Source: Verrucomicrobiota bacterium (lineage in GTDB: Bacteria > Verrucomicrobiota > Verrucomicrobiia > Limisphaerales > J093). From it: a stretch of DNA of 64,000 bases. Location of the stretch: assembly GCA_027493615.1 (NCBI GenBank), contig JAOSKK010000036.1, forward strand, positions 186,001 to 250,000. The letters are read 5' to 3'. The notes under the pieces were generated by a model, which saw only the letters and a list, made by a program, of their open reading frames with translations, ran no database searches and was not told the origin of the DNA. This document shows, piece by piece, positions 58,741-64,000 of the stretch (position 1 is the first letter of the stretch; each line of letters opens with the position of its first letter). Position numbers and translations under genes: made by a program.

Positions 58741-61467
58741 ATGTCGCACCAGTTGGTCCTGACCGCGCACGGGCGATTGCTGCTCGAGGAAGTCGCCGCG
58801 GAAGCGACCCCGGCGTTTCCGGTGGACGCGAGCTGGGGCGCGGCGTTTGCCTCCAGTTCCGCCCGGGGCCTGCTGGCCCTGGCGACGCGGCGGGGAGGGC
58901 AGGGCACGTGGCCGGCGGAGTTCGCTTTCTGGCGCGAGTTCGCCGATGCCTTTCTCACCGCCCTGGCCCACTCGCCCGCCGTGGCGGAAGGACAGGCGCC
59001 GGTGGCTGCCGTCCCGCCCGCCGATCGGTTTTTCGAGCTCACCCTGCGCATCCCTGCGATGCGCGGGGCGGAGTATGCCTCGCCGGAGGTGTTCGCGAAG
59101 CTGTGGCGCGAGCTCGAGGAGGAGGCGCGCGAATTGAGCGCAGCGGCGGGAGGCATCAAGCCGTGGCTGGCGCAACTCAATCCCGCGCTGCACCTCCTGG
59201 GCAAGGTCACCTTCCATCTGGCGGAGAACAAGCGCTCGCCGGAGACGCCCTTCGCGTTCATGGCCACCTACACCCACCGGTTGTCGGCGCAGGAGAAGCC
59301 GGTGCACCTGCCGCTGGCCCGGGCGCTTCAGGAGTACGCCGGCGCGAAGAACCAGGCCGCACTACGATCGTTGCTCGAGCCGGTCCAACAGGCGGCCGAA
59401 CGCAGCGCCTGGGTGCGCGAGCAGCTCGACAGCCGTCGCCTCTTTCAACCGCAGGCGTGGACCCCCACGCAGGCGTACGCGTTCCTTCGCGAGGTGCCCG
59501 CGCTGGAGGCCGGCGGCATCATCACGCGCATCCCCAATTGGTGGAAACACGGGCGCGGCAACCGGCCGCAGGTCAGTGTGCGCGTCGGCGAGCAGCGCAA
59601 CGGCGGGCTGGGCGTCGACAGCCTTCTGAGTTTCTCGGTCGAGGCCACGCTCGGGGGCGAGACACTGACCGAGGAGGAATGGCGCACGCTGATGACGGCG
59701 GAGGCGGGTCTCGTTTCCCTCCGCGGGCAGTGGGTCGAGGTCGACCGGGAGAAGCTCGAGCATGTGCTCCAGCACTGGCGGCGGGTGGCGGGGCAGGGGG
59801 CGGGCGATGGCGTTTCCTTTCTCGAGGCCATGCGCTTGCTGGCGGGGGTGAAGCTGGACGCGGAAGCGGCCGAGAACGCCACGAACGCGACTGCGGACTG
59901 GAGCGAGGTGGTCGCCGGCGGTTGGCTGCGCGAGACCCTCGAGCGTCTGCGCCAGCCGGAGTCGGCGGCGGATGGCGATCTCCCCACGCACCTCGAGGCC
60001 ACGCTGCGCCCCTATCAAGCTGTCGGCGTGCAGTGGCTCTGGTTCCTGCAGAGCCTCGGCCTGGGAGCCTGTCTCGCCGACGACATGGGTCTGGGAAAGA
60101 CCATCCAGGTGCTCGCGCTGCTGCTGCGCTTGAAGCACGGCGACCCGGCCGGTCGCGAACGCTCCCCCCCGCCGTCCCTCATCGTCGCGCCCGCCTCGTT
60201 GCTGGCCAACTGGAAGCACGAGATCGCCCGGTTCGCTCCCTCCCTGGGCGTGGGTTTCGCCCATCCCTCCGAATCCCCCGGCGGCGAGTGGCGCTCGGCG
60301 GAGACCGCCGACGCGTTCCTGGCCGGCAAGGACGTCATCCTCACAACCTACGGCCAGGTCCTGCGCCTGGACTGGTTGACCCGGCGCGATTGGCGGCTGG
60401 TGGTGCTCGACGAGGCGCAGGCCATCAAGAACCCCGGCGCCCGCCAGACCCGCGCCGTGAAGCGCCTGCGCGCCCGCTCCCGCATCGCCCTCAGCGGCAC
60501 CCCGGTCGAGAACCGCCTCGGCGATCTCTGGTCCCTCTACGATTTCCTCAACCCCGGACTGCTGGGCACCGCGACTGATTTCTCTCGCTATGCGAAGAGC
60601 CTTCAGTCCGCCGAACAACCGAACTTCGCGCCGCTGCGCCAGCTCATCCGCCCGTACCTGTTGCGCCGGCTCAAGACCGACCGCCGCGTCATCTCGGATC
60701 TGCCGGACAAGACCGAGCTGACCGCCTGGTGCGCGCTCACCAAACGCCAGGCCACTCTCTACGAGCAGAGCGTCCGTGAGCTCGGTGAGAAACTGGACAC
60801 CCTGACCGACGGCATCCAGCGCCGCGGGCTCGTGCTCGCCTTCCTGATGCGGTTCAAGCAGATCTGCAATCACCCCAGCCACTGGCTGGGCGATGGCGCC
60901 TTCGGCCCGGCCGACAGCGGCAAGTTCCTGCGCCTCGCCGATCTGTGCGAGGAGATCGCTTCCCGGCAGGAGAAGGCGCTGGTCTTCACCCAATTCCGCG
61001 AGATGACCGAGCCGCTGGCCGCCCGGCTGCGCGAGGTCTTTGGACGCGCCGGCCTCGTCCTGCACGGTTCGACGGCCGTCAAGGAACGCCAGCAGTTGGT
61101 GGCGGAGTTCCAGCAGGAAACCGGGCCGCCCTTCTTCGTCCTTTCGCTCAAGGCCGGCGGCACCGGCCTCAACCTGACCGCCGCGAGCCACGTCATTCAC
61201 TTCGACCGCTGGTGGAATCCCGCCGTCGAGAACCAGGCCACCGACCGCGCCTTCCGCATCGGGCAGCGGAAGAACGTGCTTGTCCACAAGTTCGTCTGCC
61301 GCGGCACCGTCGAGGAACGCATCGACGCGCTGATCACCGAGAAACAATCGCTCGCCGAATCTGTCCTGGGCGCGGAGGCCGGCGCCGAGAAACTGCTCAC
61401 CGAAATGTCCAACGACGAGCTGTTGAGCTTCGTCGCGCTCGACCTGAAGACCGCCACCGGCGATTGA
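58741..61467 (+). CDS. SNF2-family DEAD/DEAH-box helicase
   Basis: 908 aa from the ATG at 58741 (a TTG at 58705 is in frame). The N-terminal half is the SNF2-associated region (FELTLRIPAMRGAEYASPEV; WWKHGRGNRPQVSVRVGEQR). Helicase core: CLADDMGLGKTIQVLALLLR (Walker A), VVLDEAQAIKNPGARQTRAV, IALSGTPVENRLGDLWSLYD, GTGLNLTAASHVIHFDRWWN and QATDRAFRIGQRKNVLVHKF. These are complete Swi2/Snf2 motifs. Bacterial members (HepA/RapA-like or YwqA-like) act on DNA or RNA polymerase complexes. The gene directly after encodes a SWIM-finger protein, a common pair. Confidence 0.9.
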   Translation: MSHQLVLTAHGRLLLEEVAAEATPAFPVDASWGAAFASSSARGLLALATRRGGQGTWPAEFAFWREFADAFLTALAHSPAVAEGQAPVAAVPPADRFFELTLRIPAMRGAEYASPEVFAKLWRELEEEARELSAAAGGIKPWLAQLNPALHLLGKVTFHLAENKRSPETPFAFMATYTHRLSAQEKPVHLPLARALQEYAGAKNQAALRSLLEPVQQAAERSAWVREQLDSRRLFQPQAWTPTQAYAFLREVPALEAGGIITRIPNWWKHGRGNRPQVSVRVGEQRNGGLGVDSLLSFSVEATLGGETLTEEEWRTLMTAEAGLVSLRGQWVEVDREKLEHVLQHWRRVAGQGAGDGVSFLEAMRLLAGVKLDAEAAENATNATADWSEVVAGGWLRETLERLRQPESAADGDLPTHLEATLRPYQAVGVQWLWFLQSLGLGACLADDMGLGKTIQVLALLLRLKHGDPAGRERSPPPSLIVAPASLLANWKHEIARFAPSLGVGFAHPSESPGGEWRSAETADAFLAGKDVILTTYGQVLRLDWLTRRDWRLVVLDEAQAIKNPGARQTRAVKRLRARSRIALSGTPVENRLGDLWSLYDFLNPGLLGTATDFSRYAKSLQSAEQPNFAPLRQLIRPYLLRRLKTDRRVISDLPDKTELTAWCALTKRQATLYEQSVRELGEKLDTLTDGIQRRGLVLAFLMRFKQICNHPSHWLGDGAFGPADSGKFLRLADLCEEIASRQEKALVFTQFREMTEPLAARLREVFGRAGLVLHGSTAVKERQQLVAEFQQETGPPFFVLSLKAGGTGLNLTAASHVIHFDRWWNPAVENQATDRAFRIGQRKNVLVHKFVCRGTVEERIDALITEKQSLAESVLGAEAGAEKLLTEMSNDELLSFVALDLKTATGD

Positions 61468-61561
61468 CCCGAAACGACCCTGCCCCCGACCGTTCGCGCG
61501 TATTCACTGCCTCTCACAGTCCACCTCACCTCCCAACCTCCCCACCCCGCCCTCCACCCCC

Positions 61562-62431
61562 ATGTCCTGGTATTCCTTCCGACCCTACGTCTCCGTCGCT
61601 GAACGCCGCCGTAACGCCGAGGCGGCGGCGAAGAAACTGGCCGCCAAGTCCGGCCGCGCCCTCGCTCCGGTGCGCCTCACCGGGCGGCAGATCGCCTCGA
61701 CTTTTTGGGGCAAAGCCTGGTGTGACAACCTCGAGGCCTACAGCGATTACGCCAACCGCCTGCCCCGCGGACGCACCTATGTGCGCAATGGCTCCGTCAT
61801 CGATCTCCAGATCTCCCGCGGCCGGGTCGAGGCGCTCGTGCAAGGCTCCGACCTCTACAAGATTGCCATCGGCTTCCGCCCGCTCGCGGCCCGGCGCTGG
61901 AGCGAGTTCAAGGCCCGCAGCGCCGGCAAGGTCATCAACCTGCTCGACCTGCTGCAGGGCCGGTTGTCCAAGGACATCCTCGCCGACCTCACCGCCCGGG
62001 ACACCGGCTTGTTTCCTTCGCCGAAGGAAATCGACCTCGACTGCTCGTGCCCGGACTGGGCGGACATGTGCAAGCACGTCGCCGCCGTGCTCTATGGCGT
62101 CGGCGCGCGCCTGGATGACCAGCCGGAACTGTTCTTCACCTTGCGCGGCGTGGACCTGCAGGAACTCCTCACCGCCGCCAGCGCCACGGCCACCGCACCC
62201 GTGCCAGACGCCTCCGGCATCGGCCCGGCTCTCGCCGGCGCGGACCTGTCCGAGATTTTTGGCGTCGAACTTGAGTCTACCCCAGCGCCCGCCCCCGCGT
62301 CCCTCCCAGCCCCCGCGCCACGGCCGGCGGGCCCCGCGAAACGGCCTCGCGGCAAGCGTGCTCAGGTCCGAAAGAAGGGATCGCGGGCCAAGCCGCCGCG
62401 TTCGGCTCCGAATACGACCCGCCCCGACTGA
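61562..62431 (+). CDS. SWIM zinc-finger protein
   Basis: 289 aa. MSWYSFRPYVSVAERRRNAE; WGKAWCDNLEAYSDYANRLP; the SWIM motif is CSCPDWADMCKHVAAVLYGV (CxC...CxH). C-terminal third is Ala/Pro/Lys-rich (PRPAGPAKRPRGKRAQVRKK) and likely binds nucleic acid. It follows the SNF2 gene by 94 bases; YwqA/YwqB-type pairs have the same arrangement. Role unknown. Confidence 0.88.
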   Translation: MSWYSFRPYVSVAERRRNAEAAAKKLAAKSGRALAPVRLTGRQIASTFWGKAWCDNLEAYSDYANRLPRGRTYVRNGSVIDLQISRGRVEALVQGSDLYKIAIGFRPLAARRWSEFKARSAGKVINLLDLLQGRLSKDILADLTARDTGLFPSPKEIDLDCSCPDWADMCKHVAAVLYGVGARLDDQPELFFTLRGVDLQELLTAASATATAPVPDASGIGPALAGADLSEIFGVELESTPAPAPASLPAPAPRPAGPAKRPRGKRAQVRKKGSRAKPPRSAPNTTRPD

Positions 62432-62809
62432 CCTGGCCAGACCTCTGCATCGGCCCGTACCCACCGAGCAGCGCCGTGCTCGACGGATCGAGCGTCCGGC
62501 TCATCACCCTCGCCGAAGCCAGCCGTTGGAACGTCCTGATGCCCGAGCGTCAGGATCTTCCGGAACGCCCGCCCCGTCAGCTCGACTTCCGTTTCGATTC
62601 GGCCGAAGTCGTTGGTCGTTGGTCGTTGGGTTGCAGGGCTGCCGCTGCAGACTACTTGCTACGCGGGCGTCCAGGAGGGCGCCGAGGCGAAGAGTCGCCG
62701 CCTCCGCGGCCCGGGCGACCAATGGCCGCAGCACGTCGGTGGACAGGCGCGCCACGTACTGGAGCCCCAGTTCCTCCGGCGCCGCCAGACTGACCTTGCT
62801 GCTCATCCC
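62432..62809. other. region without a confident gene
   Basis: A minus-strand open frame (62504-62806) starts SSKVSLAAPEELGLQYVARL and VLRPLVARAAEAATLRLGAL, which reads like a protein, but its second half includes near-repeats of ACGACCAA and looks noncoding. It may be the 3' part of the transposase relic that lies upstream of it. Confidence 0.35.
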
Positions 62810-63260
62810 CCATCAAGCACGAACACCGCTTCCCGGATGCCAAAGCGGCTGATCCCGGCCGGAGCCTCGCCCTCGAACTACATGCCGGTCGGGTCGTAGA
62901 GCACCAGGGAGACCCTGTGCGGGAAAGCTTCCCCGACGGTGCCCGGGTCCAGCCCGCCGGCCGCCGCCCGGCGCGCGAGGCGACCGCGGCCAAGAGCCGG
63001 TCCAGAGATCGAACTGGTCCCAGGCGTGGCGGAGCACCGCCAAGCCCCCGTAGCTGCGGGCACGGGGTAAGGAGAGTTGGTCGGGGTCGACGAAGCGGTG
63101 GCCCTGGAGGGACTGGGCAATGAACTGGCGGGTGGGCTCGGGCAGCCCGGTGATGCTACTTGCCACACATCCGGGCGAAATCGGCGCTTTGGTTGGCTTT
63201 TCCGCGATCCCCACGGGAAGTCCGGCTAAGGCTTCCGACGCCAGAGATTGGCCCGACGAC
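62810..63260 (-). pseudogene. IS1634-like transposase relic
   Basis: Read leftwards across three frames: SSITGLPEPTRQFIAQSLQG, RFVDPDQLSLPRARSYGGLA, VLRHAWDQFDL; then DRLLAAVASRAGRR; then GEAFPHRVSLVLYDPTGM. This order matches the N-terminal half of IS1634-type transposases (...LYD.T..YFEG). It is full of frame changes and lacks the catalytic half. No terminal inverted repeats were recognised. Confidence 0.5.
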
Positions 63261-63340
63261 CCGCCGCGTCCGAGGGGGTGCGTGCGTTCCCGTCCCCTCC
63301 AGCCCGGGTGTTTCGGCATCCGCACGAAACCGCGGTCCGC

Positions 63341-63363
63341 CGTAGGCACCGACGTGAGGAGGC
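63341..63363. repeat. copy of the interspersed motif, reverse orientation
   Basis: Twenty-three bases that differ at one position from the reverse complement of 1174-1196 (contains CGACGTGAGGAGGC). It lies just beyond the transposase relic and upstream of the PEP-CTERM gene. Confidence 0.6.
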
Positions 63364-63481
63364 GTCGTGAGGCGCGGCTCCACGAACCAAATTCTGCTTG
63401 CATTAAAGTAAACAATTCATACCGTTAAGATACCGAATCCGGGAGTTCCGGGTGCGGAGCAGTGCCCAACAACTCGACATT

Positions 63482-63988
63482 ATGCAAAAGCTCATCCCTG
63501 CCGTGGCGGGCGCAGCCTGCCTCTGCGCCGCGCTGATTGCCCCGCGCGTTTCGGCGCAGGTCCTCAGCACCGAGCCCATCGGCCCGATCCTGATCGTCCC
63601 CGGCCAGACCGTGGACCTCTGGTTCCCGAACGTGTACGACCCCGATCATCCCAAGCGGTTGGTCTGGGAAGGCTGGACCCAGACTACCGGCGATCCCGCC
63701 GCGGGCGGGGTCACGTTGAAGTTCGACTGGCTGGATCCCCTCACCGGCGGCGTCGTTTACAGTCCCGAGTTCGCCCTGCCGGTCAATCAGGGTACCGCCG
63801 TTGAGTTCCTGATTCCCTTCTGCCCACCCCAGGTGAGCCTCCACTTCGAGACAGGTAACCCGGCGGGCTTCCAGGTGCAGGGGGTCTTCATCCACGAGTG
63901 CATCATTCCCGAACCCCACGAGGTGGGAGTCGTCATGGCCTTGGGTTTGCTCGGCTTCGGCTGGCTGCGGCGCCGCCCCCAGGGCTGA
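63482..63988 (+). CDS. PEP-CTERM sorted exported protein, small
   Basis: 168 aa. Signal peptide MQKLIPAVAGAACLCAALIA-PRVSAQ, a beta-rich body (VPGQTVDLWFPNVYDPDHPK; GGVTLKFDWLDPLTGGVVYS) and a PEP-CTERM sorting end IIPEPHEVGVVMALGLLGFG then WLRRRPQG. Exported and expected to be processed by exosortase; otherwise unknown. It is preceded by an AT-richer stretch (TTGCATTAAAGTAAACAATT, from about 63398) that could hold its promoter. Confidence 0.78.
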   Translation: MQKLIPAVAGAACLCAALIAPRVSAQVLSTEPIGPILIVPGQTVDLWFPNVYDPDHPKRLVWEGWTQTTGDPAAGGVTLKFDWLDPLTGGVVYSPEFALPVNQGTAVEFLIPFCPPQVSLHFETGNPAGFQVQGVFIHECIIPEPHEVGVVMALGLLGFGWLRRRPQG

Positions 63989-64000
63989 TCGCAGCGGCCC

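Noticed and set aside
59362..61347. 661-codon minus-strand frame opposite the SNF2 helicase
   Set aside because: Antisense shadow; all helicase motifs are on the plus strand.

Overview
The window is a high-GC bacterial chromosome segment. I infer a Verrucomicrobiota member, probably of the Limisphaerales/Pedosphaera side. The grounds are two small PEP-CTERM proteins, Tat-exported Gfo/Idh/MocA and sugar-isomerase-like proteins, a sulfatase relic, a heme-c/beta-propeller protein, Uma2 proteins, and a Mla (MCE) system implying an outer membrane. This is a judgement from gene content and not a phylogeny. No rRNA is present; there is one tRNA-Lys and one tmRNA.

Layout. 0-8.7 kb: accessory region of broken or chimeric genes (alpha/beta hydrolase, lamin-tail relic, sulfatase relic, receiver-domain chimera, Gfo/Idh relic), a sigma-54-type response regulator, and a minus-strand multiheme beta-propeller protein. 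8.9-13.5 kb: minus-strand type II secretion/type IV pilus-like operon (E, F, a split second F, pseudopilins). 13.8-18.6 kb: Nramp-like transporter, HAD phosphatase, deoxyhypusine-synthase-like protein, tRNA-Lys, exported propeller protein. 18.7-27.8 kb: recG, an EF-G paralogue, and the pstSCAB-phoU phosphate operon. 27.8-31.7 kb: Uma2, Tat isomerase, DksA-like/rpmG/rpsR operon, PEP-CTERM protein. 31.8-34.9 kb: mlaE-mlaF-mlaD. 35-38.7 kb: transposase relic, CPBP protease, two Gfo/Idh oxidoreductases. 38.8-47.9 kb: ssrA followed by hdrCBA-mvhDG, an Xre-RES toxin-antitoxin pair, mvhA and a hydrogenase maturation protease. 48.3-55.2 kb: a very large TPM/coiled-coil protein and pyruvate phosphate dikinase. 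55.2-58.6 kb: an island of toxin-antitoxin-like pairs and gene fragments. 58.7-64 kb: SNF2 helicase with a SWIM-finger partner, a transposase relic, and a PEP-CTERM protein.

The metabolic centrepiece is the HdrABC-MvhADG set. By family knowledge it would couple H2 oxidation to flavin-based electron bifurcation between a disulfide or other high-potential acceptor and ferredoxin. It is interrupted by a toxin-antitoxin pair carrying its own palindromic operator. Pst-PhoU handles phosphate uptake and Mla handles phospholipid traffic.

A caution applies throughout. About twenty otherwise complete genes carry single frameshifts, mostly at runs of five or more G or C. This pattern points to homopolymer-length errors in the assembly, so I list such genes as CDS across the shift. 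A separate class of genes has lost internal segments (sulfatase, Gfo/Idh, PPDK copy) and is better read as true decay or as assembly collapse.
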